Origin: Halomonas sp. 7T
GTDB taxonomy: Bacteria; Pseudomonadota; Gammaproteobacteria; Pseudomonadales; Halomonadaceae
Assembly: GCF_025643255.1 (NCBI RefSeq)
Contig: NZ_CP087112.1
Span: 2,728,001-2,792,000, forward strand
Reading direction: 5' to 3'
DNA length: 64,000 nt
Shown here: positions 35,110 through 44,097 of the stretch, one piece after another
How positions within the stretch are numbered: position 1 is the stretch's first letter
Layout: each line of letters starts with the position of its first letter
Program-made: the position numbers and the translations under genes
Notes under the pieces: generated by a model
The model's input: the letters and a program-made list of their open reading frames with translations, nothing else
Databases searched by the model: none
Told to the model about the DNA's origin: nothing

Positions 35110-35974
35110 TGCGTGGTTTGTCGCACCGTTTGATTACGGCTTTATGCGCCGCGCGGTTGTCGGCGGGCTGGCACTTTCATTGGCCGCGCCACCCCTTGGG
35201 GTTTTCTTGGTACTGCGGGGCATGAGCCTGATTGGCGATGCTATGGCCCACGCTATTTTACCTGGAGTCGCCATTGGATTTTTGCTGGCGGGCTTTTCAC
35301 TGCCGGTGATGAGCGCTGGCGGTGTTCTGTTCGGCGTGATGGTGGCGCTACTGGCAGGGGCAGTATCAAAAATGGGTGGTCAGCGTGAAGATGCGGCCAT
35401 GGCAAGTTTTTTTATTATCTCGCTAGCGGCGGGGGTATTGCTTATCTCTATGGGTGGCAGCAGCGTGGACTTAACCCATGTGTTGTTCGGCTCCATTTTG
35501 GCGATTAACTCCACTGCCCTGCTGTTAATTGCTGGCATTAGCACGCTGATTGTCATCACCCTGGCGATTATTTTCCGCGCGCTGGTGGTGGAGTGCTTAG
35601 ACCCACTGTTTTTACGTGGGCAAAGCCGGCGTAGTAGCTGGGTACACAGCATTTTTTTAGGGTTGCTGGTGCTCAACTTAACGGCGGGCTTCCAAACCTT
35701 GGGCACATTAATGGCCGTGGGGCTAATGATGCTTCCCGCTACGGCTGCGCGGTTTTGGAGTAAGCGGCTGGAAGGCTTGATTGGTATTGCCGTGGTATTG
35801 GCCATGGTCGCCAGTACCGGTGGTTTATTAATTTCGTTTCATCTTGATACCCCCTCAGGGCCGAGCATTATTTTGCTGGCCGGGGTGGGCTATCTACTGT
35901 CGGCACTGTTCGGCCGCTACCACAGCTTAGCCGCTAAGCTGCGGCGTAAAACAACGCCGCTTGCGCTTGAATAG
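35093..35974 (+). CDS. znuB: Zinc ABC transporter permease ZnuB
   Basis: A 293-residue ABC-3 family permease with about eight membrane helices. Typical parts are GGLALSLAAPPLGVFLVLRGMS at the start (in parts GGLALSLAAPPLG and VFLVLRGMSLIGDAMAH) and GFQTLGTLMAVGLMMLPAATA-like residues near 200-220 (GTLMAVGLMMLPATAARFW). AGGAGGG precedes the ATG, which lies 17 bases inside znuC. It forms the channel for zinc delivered by ZnuA. Confidence 0.93.
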   Translation: MLALLDAWFVAPFDYGFMRRAVVGGLALSLAAPPLGVFLVLRGMSLIGDAMAHAILPGVAIGFLLAGFSLPVMSAGGVLFGVMVALLAGAVSKMGGQREDAAMASFFIISLAAGVLLISMGGSSVDLTHVLFGSILAINSTALLLIAGISTLIVITLAIIFRALVVECLDPLFLRGQSRRSSWVHSIFLGLLVLNLTAGFQTLGTLMAVGLMMLPATAARFWSKRLEGLIGIAVVLAMVASTGGLLISFHLDTPSGPSIILLAGVGYLLSALFGRYHSLAAKLRRKTTPLALE

Positions 35975-36014
35975 ATGCCGTCACGTTTATTACTTAAATC
36001 GTAAGGAGTGTTGT

Positions 36015-37118
<1,104 letters not shown>

Positions 37119-37137
37119 GCCAAAAAGCTAACGACAG

Positions 37138-37164
37138 AATACCGCCGCTAGGCGGTATTTTTTT
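37138..37164 (+). terminator. Intrinsic terminator of the znu operon
   Basis: AATACCGCC pairs with GGCGGTATT around GCTA, followed by seven T. It lies 20 bp after the znuA stop. Confidence 0.9.
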
Positions 37165-37230
37165 GCGTTGCATTTTTCCCCAGGGATGGGGAGACTTGCA
37201 GAATATTCACCCCTGCAAAGAGCCAACACC

Positions 37231-37923
37231 ATGCGCCTAAACGCCAATTTTAGCCACTTTGCCTGTATCACCCCGGAACAGTACCGCTGGGTTGCCTCCC
37301 CCAGCGCAGGCGTGGAACGAATGATGCTGGATCGTATTGGCGACGAAGTGGCTCGCGCCACTAGCCTGGTGCGCTATGCGCCCAACAGCCAGTTCAGCCG
37401 CCATATCCACGACGGTGGTGAAGAAATTTTGGTGCTGGAAGGGGTTTTTGCCGATGAGCATGGCCGCTACCCTGCTGGCAGCTACTTACGCAACCCCATT
37501 GGAACGGGCCATACCCCACAAATAGGCGAAGAAGGCGCACTTATTCTGGTTAAACTACACCAGTTTGATGAAAACGATATATTACAGCTGGCCATACCTG
37601 CCCACCGCTTGCCCTGGCAGCCTGACCGTCGGTCGGGGATCACTTATAAAATGCTGCATACCTACCAAAACGAGCGGGTCAGTCTCGAGCGCTGGGAAAG
37701 CAATATCGCCATTGATTACCCAGCACTAACGGGCGGTTTGGAGCTGCTGGTGCTGGAAGGTTCGCTGTGCGATGAGAGCAGCGAGTACCCGGAAGGCAGC
37801 TGGTGCCGCTACCCACCAGGCGCAACCCCGCAACTTCGTGCAGGCCAGCATGGAGTTAGGATGTACGTGAAGCGTGGGCATCTTTTTGATGCCCTCTCCC
37901 ACGCTAGCGCGCCAACCCCATAA
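37231..37923 (+). CDS. ChrR-like double cupin protein
   Basis: A 230-residue protein with two cupin modules resembling the ChrR cupin domain. The first has RYAPNSQFSRHIHDGGEEILVL (in parts RYAPNSQFSRH and HDGGEEILVLEG), with the usual metal-binding His and Glu residues. The second (GGLELLVLEGSLCDESSEYPEG) lacks the histidines. It has no anti-sigma N-terminal domain, so it is unlikely to be a true ChrR; it may be a metal-dependent enzyme. The ATG at 37231 is preferred to a longer frame from 37168 that would begin at the terminator. Confidence 0.75.
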   Translation: MRLNANFSHFACITPEQYRWVASPSAGVERMMLDRIGDEVARATSLVRYAPNSQFSRHIHDGGEEILVLEGVFADEHGRYPAGSYLRNPIGTGHTPQIGEEGALILVKLHQFDENDILQLAIPAHRLPWQPDRRSGITYKMLHTYQNERVSLERWESNIAIDYPALTGGLELLVLEGSLCDESSEYPEGSWCRYPPGATPQLRAGQHGVRMYVKRGHLFDALSHASAPTP

Positions 37924-38269
37924 ATGGCAGCAAGGTGAGCAGCGCAATCAACACCACAGCCACCATGACAAGCGTGACCTGAAATGGATTGGCTATTAAG
38001 CGCCGCCATAACGTTGGCGCATCGCCCCTGGCCACAGCCTCTTCGTGCTCTTGGCGTGCGTTGGCTTGACGGTTTTTTTGATAGGCCGCCAACGCGGCCT
38101 CAGCGGCCCCCCGCTGAGCAGAGTTACGCAGCCAAATGGCATCGACTCCCAGGCGGAAAAACCCCGCCTGGGTTTCGTAAACGTCAAAGCCTTGTTCATC
38201 CAGCAGTTGGCGAACTTCCACGGCTTCTTCATCGGTGACATTTCGCAACCGAAACAGCAAATGAGCCAT
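37904..38269 (-). CDS. DUF6164 family membrane protein
   Basis: A 121-residue protein with a ferredoxin-like N-terminal half (LLFRLRNVTDEEAVEVRQLL, DVYETQAGFFRLGVDAIWL) and a single C-terminal transmembrane helix (FQVTLVMVAVVLIALLTLLPF). This fits DUF6164, of unknown function. It lies two bases after gloA and probably forms an operon with it. Its 3' end overlaps the convergent cupin gene by 20 bases. Confidence 0.75.
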   Translation of the reverse strand: MAHLLFRLRNVTDEEAVEVRQLLDEQGFDVYETQAGFFRLGVDAIWLRNSAQRGAAEAALAAYQKNRQANARQEHEEAVARGDAPTLWRRLIANPFQVTLVMVAVVLIALLTLLPFMGLAR

Positions 38270-38271
38270 CG

Positions 38272-38805
38272 TTAGTCGCCCATGGCCGCCATGCGGTCTG
38301 CCTGAATCACTTCGATCCAGTAGCCATCCGCATCTTTTACGAAGATGACGTCCTTCATCTTGCCTTGGTCGGCACGCTTAACGAAGGTAACCTCATGCTC
38401 GTCAAACCACGTCTGGGCGGCTTCTAAATCCGGCACATGAAAACAGATGTGGCCAAACCCCTGCGGCTCGGCGTTGCCATCATGGTAGGCAAAGTCCTGC
38501 TCATTTTCGGTGCCCCAGTTGTGGGTCAGCTCCAGCAGCCCTTTCTGGCTAAACGTCCAGGCGGTGCGGTCTTGAGTCTCTTCCGGCACGCTGTCGCTTT
38601 CTTCTAGGTTGGCTAAGAAGTAGAGTGAGAACTTCATCTCTTCGAAATCCAGCCGACGCAGCACCTGCATGCCAAACACTTTGGAGTAAAACGCCAGAGC
38701 ACGCTCAGGGTCTTTTACCCGCAGCATGGTGTGGTTTAAGCGAAACCCTTGGGTCTGGGGTGCGATAGGCGCAACGCCTGGGTGCTGTTCGCCTTTAAAC
38801 GACAT
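38272..38805 (-). CDS. gloA: Lactoylglutathione lyase (glyoxalase I)
   Basis: A 177-residue glyoxalase I of the longer, eukaryote/pseudomonad-like type, converting the methylglyoxal-glutathione adduct to S-lactoylglutathione. Key parts: FRLNHTMLRVKDPERALAFY, LLELTHNWGTENE, GFGHICFHVPD and the last metal ligand Glu in DADGYWIEVIQ. The ATG at 38805 is preceded by AGGAGA, so 48 in-frame upstream codons are excluded. The active-site metal is probably zinc in this subclass. Confidence 0.92.
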   Translation of the reverse strand: MSFKGEQHPGVAPIAPQTQGFRLNHTMLRVKDPERALAFYSKVFGMQVLRRLDFEEMKFSLYFLANLEESDSVPEETQDRTAWTFSQKGLLELTHNWGTENEQDFAYHDGNAEPQGFGHICFHVPDLEAAQTWFDEHEVTFVKRADQGKMKDVIFVKDADGYWIEVIQADRMAAMGD

Positions 38806-38994
38806 AGATCTCTCCTGCTGCTGAGTGTATGAATACAGAGTACCTTCATGGCGTCTATATTTTGACGAAGCGATGGCTTTATATAAGGCTTTAGAGTGCT
38901 GAATATCTACCCACGATAAAGCGCGGTACTGTCTTGAACGATGCTTCATGAGGGCAGCGCTTTACGAATTCTAGTCTTTACCAATGGAGTCCGC

Positions 38995-39369
38995 ATGTCA
39001 CGCGATCGTAATGTATTAGGCGAACCGCTAACGCCTTGCTGTCACTCCCCTAAAACCGGCTTTTACCGCGACGGTTTTTGCCGGGTAGGGGCCGAGGATG
39101 CAGGCGTTCACGCCGTATGCGCCATGGTGACCGAGGAGTTTTTGGCATTCTCACTCGCCCAAGGGAACGACTTAGTTACCCCACGGCCTGAGTATGCGTT
39201 TCCTGGTTTAACGCCCGGCGACCGGTGGTGCCTGTGCGCTCACCGCTGGGCCGAAGCCGCTCAGGTAGGGCTTGCGCCTCCGGTGATTCTCTCCAGCACC
39301 CATGAGCGTACGCTGGAGATTATTCCGCTAATTAAGCTACAGCAACACGCCTTGGATGCAGTGCGGTGA
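38995..39369 (+). CDS. DUF2237 family protein
   Basis: A 124-residue protein matching DUF2237: NVLGEPLTPCCHSPKTGFYRDGFC (in parts NVLGEPLTPC and PKTGFYRDGFCRVG), then VCAMVTEEFLAFSLAQGNDL and a late PGDRWCLCAHRW with Trp and two Cys. The conserved Cys and Trp pattern is shared widely in proteobacteria, but no activity is known. GGAG precedes the ATG at 38995. It is transcribed divergently from gloA. Confidence 0.82.
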   Translation: MSRDRNVLGEPLTPCCHSPKTGFYRDGFCRVGAEDAGVHAVCAMVTEEFLAFSLAQGNDLVTPRPEYAFPGLTPGDRWCLCAHRWAEAAQVGLAPPVILSSTHERTLEIIPLIKLQQHALDAVR

Positions 39370-39455
39370 CCCTAAAACAGGAAACTGGTCTCGCACCACT
39401 GGTAATTCTATGCAAAAACTCTACACTTACTTATCAAATGCTTTACAAAATAGTT

Positions 39456-39476
39456 GAGTCGCCTTTTAAGCGACTC
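39456..39476 (+). terminator. Terminator-like inverted repeat
   Basis: GAGTCGC and GCGACTC flank a 7-base loop CTTTTAA, about 87 bp after the DUF2237 gene. There is no clear T-run, so it may be a weak terminator. Confidence 0.4.
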
Positions 39477-39581
39477 GGAACGTTCTTAACGAAAGCGTTC
39501 TTAATTAGATAATTCTTACCGAAAACGCGTTTATCGAAACTCGTTAGCTGCCCCGTAGGCGGGGTCAATCTGGAGCTTGTC

Positions 39582-39926
39582 ATGACTGCAATCGATATGA
39601 CCCTGGGCGATCGCCTGACGCTAAAACAATTATCCTATGCGCTGCAAAATGGCTTTTCACCGATCGTGGAAGTTGAATCAATGGACGGTATTTATAAAGT
39701 CCGCTTTCATCACGCAAACGGTGTGTCTGATTTATGCAACAGCGAAGGGCGCGTTAGTACGTTTTTAGGTACCGGTGAAATACGCGACACCCTCGGGCAA
39801 TTGGGATTAACTCACGGTGTGCTCACTTTTGCCGATCAGTGCGGCGACGAGATGATTGGCGTAGAAGGCAAAGCGATAACGCCAGACGAAATGCTGACGT
39901 ATGGCACTCGCATTTCCTTTCGATAA
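39582..39926 (+). CDS. Hypothetical protein, possibly DUF6482-like
   Basis: A 114-residue cytoplasmic protein. The order of segments IVEVESMDGIYKVRFHHANG and GRVSTFLGTGEIRDTLGQLGL, a small beta-sheet followed by a helix, suggests the DUF6482 type, but I am not sure. GGAG lies about eight bases upstream of the ATG. No neighbour suggests a role; the thiamine riboswitch begins 80 bp downstream. Confidence 0.6.
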   Translation: MTAIDMTLGDRLTLKQLSYALQNGFSPIVEVESMDGIYKVRFHHANGVSDLCNSEGRVSTFLGTGEIRDTLGQLGLTHGVLTFADQCGDEMIGVEGKAITPDEMLTYGTRISFR

Positions 39927-40006
39927 TTCCGCTACCGGCTTTTTTGGAAAACACTTCCGTTCATCCAAGGCTTTACAGACGCTATCAAGCCAAGGATAGT
40001 AGTCAT

Positions 40007-40103
40007 CACGACAGGGGCGCCGTTATCACGGCTGAGAAGCACCCTTTGGGCTGAGAAGCACCCTTTGAACCTGAACCGGATAACACCGGCGTAGGGAGTC
40101 GTG
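40007..40103 (+). ncRNA. TPP riboswitch with an internal 19-bp tandem duplication
   Basis: THI-box signatures are CTGAGA, CCCTTTGAACCTGA and CCGG-ATAACA-CCGGCGTAGGGA, closed by stem P1 (CACGAC 40007-40012 with GTCGTG 40098-40103). The segment GGCTGAGAAGCACCCTTTG occurs twice in tandem (40030-40048 and 40049-40067). It controls thiM-thiE by thiamine diphosphate. Confidence 0.92.
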
Positions 40104-40134
40104 GTGCCTCTGCACCACCTCCCTCCCGGGAGGA
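40101..40134 (+). promoter_or_regulatory. Expression platform sequestering the thiM ribosome binding site
   Basis: GTGGTGC pairs with GCACCAC (40101-40118), sharing three bases with riboswitch P1. Next, CCTCCC (40118-40123) can pair with GGGAGG (40128-40133), the thiM ribosome binding site. This suggests translational control. Confidence 0.65.
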
Positions 40135-40138
40135 TGCT

Positions 40139-40978
40139 ATGACCCCGCACTCCTTAAACGAGTACCCGTTAAATGAATACCCGCTAGGCGATCATCTTGA
40201 ATCGCTGCGCCATTCAACACCGCTTGTTCACTGCATCACCAACTATGTAGCCATGAACAGCACTGCTAACGTGCTGCTCGCCATCGGCGCATCGCCTGCC
40301 ATGCTGCACGCTATTGAAGAAGTCGCCGACTTTACGGCAATCGCGGGCGCCCTATCTATCAATATTGGCACTCTCTCCTCGCCCTGGGCGGAGGCCATGC
40401 TCGTGGCTGCAAAAACAGCACGCCACCAAGCAATACCGTGGGTACTAGACCCAGTGGCCGTAGGCGCCACCCGCTTTCGCCAGACGCTATGCGCTGAGTT
40501 ACTCGCCCACCAGCCGACCGTCATTCGGGGTAACGCTTCAGAAATCCTGGCACTGATGGGTCTCGCTGGCCAAGGCCGCGGGGTAGATGCCACCACCTCA
40601 ATTCAAGACGCGGTTAGCGGCGCCATTGCGCTTGCCCAACGCCATGGCAGCGTAGTAGCGATGACCGGCGAAGAGGATTTTATTACCAACGGTCATCAAC
40701 ATGTTCGTCTTAAAGGCGGCCATCCCCTCATGCCTAAAGTGACGACACTCGGCTGCGGCCTTAGCGCTTTGGTCGCTGGTTTTGTAGCGTGCAACCGTGA
40801 ACACCCTTTTGAAGCCAGCACCGCTGCACTCGCCTGCTTTGCACTGGCGGGCAGCCGAGCGGGAGAACAGGCGACAGGGCCTGGCAGCTTTCAAGTCGCG
40901 CTATTAGATGCACTGTATCAACTCACCCCCAATGACCTTTCTACCGCTACTCACCTGGAGGCCGTGCATGTCGTTTGA
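40139..40978 (+). CDS. thiM: Hydroxyethylthiazole kinase
   Basis: A 279-residue ribokinase-fold enzyme that phosphorylates 4-methyl-5-(2-hydroxyethyl)thiazole in thiamine salvage. Typical parts: PLVHCITNYVAMNSTANVLL (substrate site), WVLDPVAVGATRFR, VIRGNASEILALMG and VTTLGCGLSALVAGF, where the Cys replaces the general base Asp as in known ThiM. The N-terminus repeats LNEYP twice, a small internal duplication. GGGAGGA lies five bases upstream, inside the riboswitch platform. It overlaps thiE by 11 bases. Confidence 0.95.
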   Translation: MTPHSLNEYPLNEYPLGDHLESLRHSTPLVHCITNYVAMNSTANVLLAIGASPAMLHAIEEVADFTAIAGALSINIGTLSSPWAEAMLVAAKTARHQAIPWVLDPVAVGATRFRQTLCAELLAHQPTVIRGNASEILALMGLAGQGRGVDATTSIQDAVSGAIALAQRHGSVVAMTGEEDFITNGHQHVRLKGGHPLMPKVTTLGCGLSALVAGFVACNREHPFEASTAALACFALAGSRAGEQATGPGSFQVALLDALYQLTPNDLSTATHLEAVHVV

Positions 40979-41612
40979 TCTCTCGCTTTACTTAGTAACC
41001 GACGCCAAGCTTTGCGCCCCTTTTGGCCTAGAGGCGACAATCGCGGCCGCGGTGCAGGGCGGTGTCACTATCGTGCAGCTACGCGACAAGCACGCCAGCG
41101 ACGCGCAGATGATTGCCCAGGCTAAACGCTTAAAAACCCTGCTTGCAGGTAGCGGCGTACCGCTGATTATCAACGACCGCCTTAACGTGGCCATAGAGAG
41201 TAAAGCCGATGGCCTGCACGTTGGCCAAAGCGATACAGCAGTTCATGAAGCCCACCAAGCGCTCGGCCCTAATGCTATCATCGGCCTCTCCATTAACACG
41301 CGTCCCCAACTCAATGCCGTGCCGATTGAGCTACTGGACTATGTAGGCTTAGGGCCTGTCTTTGCCACAGGTAGCAAGCAAGACCACGCTCAACCAATTG
41401 GCTTTGATGGACTGGCACAGTTGGCTGAGGTGTGCCCGCTGCCCAGCGTGGCGATTGGTGGTCTAAAGGTAGAACACGCAGCGCGTGTTAAAGTGGCAGG
41501 TGCCCACGGCCTAGCGGTAATTTCAGCTATTTGCGGTCAACCAGACCCGCGCCAGGCGGCGCAGGCCTTTTCTGAAGCGTGGCACACTCAGGAAGCAGGC
41601 ATTCCCAGCTGA
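40968..41612 (+). CDS. thiE: Thiamine phosphate synthase
   Basis: A 214-residue TIM-barrel enzyme that joins HMP-diphosphate and thiazole phosphate. It has VTIVQLRDKHASDAQMIAQA (pyrophosphate-binding Arg and Lys), LIINDRLNVAIESKADGLHVGQ (in parts LIINDRLNVA and ADGLHVGQSD), YVGLGPVFATGSK and VAIGGLK. The ATG at 40968 with GGAGG upstream is chosen. With thiM but without thiD in the window, it forms a salvage operon. Its 3' end overlaps the convergent trhP by 25 bases. Confidence 0.95.
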   Translation: MSFDLSLYLVTDAKLCAPFGLEATIAAAVQGGVTIVQLRDKHASDAQMIAQAKRLKTLLAGSGVPLIINDRLNVAIESKADGLHVGQSDTAVHEAHQALGPNAIIGLSINTRPQLNAVPIELLDYVGLGPVFATGSKQDHAQPIGFDGLAQLAEVCPLPSVAIGGLKVEHAARVKVAGAHGLAVISAICGQPDPRQAAQAFSEAWHTQEAGIPS

Positions 41613-42958
41613 ACGGTGGGAATAGACGCCGCTGGCTTGAGGTCACGCATCAGCAGCGCAAACTCAAGCTGTTCGGGCTGAATGTTCATTCCAGGTACCG
41701 GGACGCGAACTCGGTGCCCGGAACCAGGTGCCGCGTGTACGCCTTCACCACGCTGATTTTCAATATGCGCTAACGTAAAGCGACGATTACCGCCGGGCAG
41801 CATTAGCTCCATGCTATCCCCCACTTCAAAGCGGTTTTTAACCTCTATGTCGAGCACTTCCCGTGAGGCATCGTAGTCCAGCACATCGCCGACAAACTGC
41901 TGGTGCACACCAATAGAGTTGCCCTGCTCGTAGTTCTGGAATTCATCGTGAACATGGCGCCGGTAAAACCCTTCGGTGTAGCCTCGATTGGCCAGGTTCT
42001 CAAGCTCATCCATCAGCCCCATGTTAAAAGGGCGCCCAGCAACCGCGTCATCAATCGCCTGACGGTAGACCTGGGCCGTCCGCGCTACGTAATAGTAGGA
42101 CTTGGTTCGCCCTTCAATTTTTAGCGATGAGACCCCCATCTCCGCTAACCGGCCCACGTGCTGAACAGCGCGCAGGTCTTTCGAGTTCATGATGTACGTG
42201 CCGTGCTCGTCTTCATAAACAGGCATCAGCTTGCCTGGGCGCGTCACATCTTCAATCAATGCCGACAATTCATCTTCATCCTTCGCCGTAGCGGTCACCC
42301 CCTGATTGGCAGGCACCAAATCGCCCGTCTCATCGTGAGTCGCCGCCACCGTGTTGTACTTCCAGCGGCACGCGTTGGTACAGGTGCCTTGATTAGGGTC
42401 ACGGTGATTAAAATACCCCGATAGCAGGCAACGGCCTGAATAAGCAATACAGAGCGCTCCATGCACAAAGGTTTCAATTTCAAGATCCGGACACTCGGCA
42501 CGTATCTCGCCAATCTCTTCCAGCGATAGCTCGCGGGATAAAATAATCCGGCGAATGCCCTGGCGCTGCCAAAACTTAGCGGCCGCCCAGTTCACCACGT
42601 TGGACTGTACGGAGAGATGGATCTCTTGTTCTGGCCAGCGATCACGTACCATCATAATCAAGCCTGGGTCCGACATAATCAGCGCATCCGGCCGCGCTTC
42701 AATCACCGGCTCCATATCCCGCAGGTAGGTTTTTAGCTTGCTGTTATGAGGGGCAATGTTGGACGCCACATAAAACCGCTTACCGCGTGTATGGGCATAT
42801 TCAATGCCACGGTGCAGGTTATCGACCTTAAAATCGTTATTGCGCACGCGCAGCGAGTAGCGCGGCTGCCCGGCGTACACCGCATCCGCCCCGTAAGCAA
42901 AGGCGTAACGCATGTTGTTGAAGGTACCCGCAGGGGAGAGCAATTCAGGGGCTTGCAT
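41588..42958 (-). CDS. trhP: U32 family tRNA hydroxylation protein TrhP (YegQ)
   Basis: A 456-residue U32 peptidase-like protein, matching E. coli YegQ/TrhP, which takes part in prephenate-dependent 5-hydroxylation of uridine 34 in tRNA. Family parts: MQAPELLSPAGTFNNMRYAFA, FVHGALCIAYSGRCLLSGYF and the cysteine cluster NQGTCTNACRWKY, which holds iron-sulfur ligands in this group, then SLKIEGRTKS. The C-terminal domain is beta-rich (ELMLPGGNRRFTLAHIE). It stands alone; its stop lies inside the end of thiE on the other strand. Confidence 0.9.
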   Translation of the reverse strand: MQAPELLSPAGTFNNMRYAFAYGADAVYAGQPRYSLRVRNNDFKVDNLHRGIEYAHTRGKRFYVASNIAPHNSKLKTYLRDMEPVIEARPDALIMSDPGLIMMVRDRWPEQEIHLSVQSNVVNWAAAKFWQRQGIRRIILSRELSLEEIGEIRAECPDLEIETFVHGALCIAYSGRCLLSGYFNHRDPNQGTCTNACRWKYNTVAATHDETGDLVPANQGVTATAKDEDELSALIEDVTRPGKLMPVYEDEHGTYIMNSKDLRAVQHVGRLAEMGVSSLKIEGRTKSYYYVARTAQVYRQAIDDAVAGRPFNMGLMDELENLANRGYTEGFYRRHVHDEFQNYEQGNSIGVHQQFVGDVLDYDASREVLDIEVKNRFEVGDSMELMLPGGNRRFTLAHIENQRGEGVHAAPGSGHRVRVPVPGMNIQPEQLEFALLMRDLKPAASIPTVQLGMPAS

Positions 42959-43114
42959 AAACAGTCACCGTTATCAGGACGATGGCCCGCGCGTCAGTAA
43001 CGACCTAACGCGAACAGGCTAAAAGGGCCGGATTATAACCAGCCCAAACGTACTGTCTTGCTCAGCTAACGACTTTGCTGATCTGGATCAAAAAGTGGCG
43101 AGAACTTGGGCTAT

Positions 43115-43990
43115 TTAAGCGCTCGGACGGCGCTTTAGCGTTGTGCGTCGATCATGGTAGGCGATCGCCAACCCACTGCCAATAATCAGCACGCTACCTA
43201 CCCACACCCACAGATCCGGCAGCTCTCCCCAGAACCACCAGCCCAGCAGAACGGCCCAAAGCATCGCGGTGTAATCAAACGGTGCGGCGATGGCCGCCGG
43301 CGCGAAGCGGAACGCCAACGTAATAAACGCAGTGGCGCCAATACCCAGTACCCCGGCTGCTAAAAAACCAAGCCAATGCCAGGGCTGCGGCGTTTGCCAC
43401 ACCCAGGGTAAACTGACTGCTGTGATAACAAAGGGCACTAATGTCATATAGAACACCATTGCCCAAAGGTGCTCTCTGGCACCATAACGACGCGCCGTAA
43501 TCATCATGAGGGCATAAAAAAAGGCGGCCCCTAATAGCGTTAGCGTGCCTAGCTGGAACGCATCTCCCCCCGGGCGTACCACAATCAGCACGCCCACAAA
43601 ACCTACCAGCGAGGCGATCAGCACAGGTGTGTCAATACGTTCACCCAGTAGTGGCACCGACAGCAGCGTGACAAAAAGCGGTGCGACAAAGGCGATGGCC
43701 GTCGCTTCCGCCAGGGGTAGCAAGGTAAGCCCCCAGACGAAAAAGACCATCGTCGCGGTATAGATAAGTCCTCGTACCAAGTGCACGCCTGGTCGCTTCG
43801 TGCCTAACTTGCGTAGCCCACCCGCGAAGTAGGCCAGCAACGCAATCAGCGGTAACGACACCAGCGTACGAAAGAAAATGATCTGCAGCGGTGAATGCAC
43901 TTCGCCAAGCCATTTGGAAACAGCATCGCCTGATGCCAAAAAAAAGACGCCGAGGCACATGCAGAGTATGCCCTTTAACGATGTGGTCAT
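43115..43990 (-). CDS. EamA-family (DMT) transporter
   Basis: A 291-residue inner-membrane protein with ten predicted helices in two EamA repeats, typical of the drug/metabolite transporter superfamily. The first repeat ends around FVWGLTLLPLAEATAIAFVAPLF (in parts VFFVWGLTLLPLAEA and FVAPLFVTLLSVPLLGE); the second is FITLAFRFAPAAIAAPFDYTAML (FITLAFRFAPAAIAAPF). It probably exports a small metabolite, but the substrate cannot be told. No operon partners. Confidence 0.85.
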   Translation of the reverse strand: MTTSLKGILCMCLGVFFLASGDAVSKWLGEVHSPLQIIFFRTLVSLPLIALLAYFAGGLRKLGTKRPGVHLVRGLIYTATMVFFVWGLTLLPLAEATAIAFVAPLFVTLLSVPLLGERIDTPVLIASLVGFVGVLIVVRPGGDAFQLGTLTLLGAAFFYALMMITARRYGAREHLWAMVFYMTLVPFVITAVSLPWVWQTPQPWHWLGFLAAGVLGIGATAFITLAFRFAPAAIAAPFDYTAMLWAVLLGWWFWGELPDLWVWVGSVLIIGSGLAIAYHDRRTTLKRRPSA

Positions 43991-44044
43991 TCATGACTCC
44001 TCTGTTCATCCACCACGTCCTCAAGGCGCAGTAAACCACTAGCC

Positions 44045-44076
44045 AAAAAAAACCCGCCAATGCTGCATTGGCGGGG
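44045..44076 (-). terminator. Intrinsic terminator after the D,D-carboxypeptidase gene
   Basis: On the minus strand CCCGCCAATG pairs with CATTGGCGGG around CAG and is followed by eight T. Confidence 0.9.
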
Positions 44077-44097
44077 GACTATGTCGTCTTGGAACGT

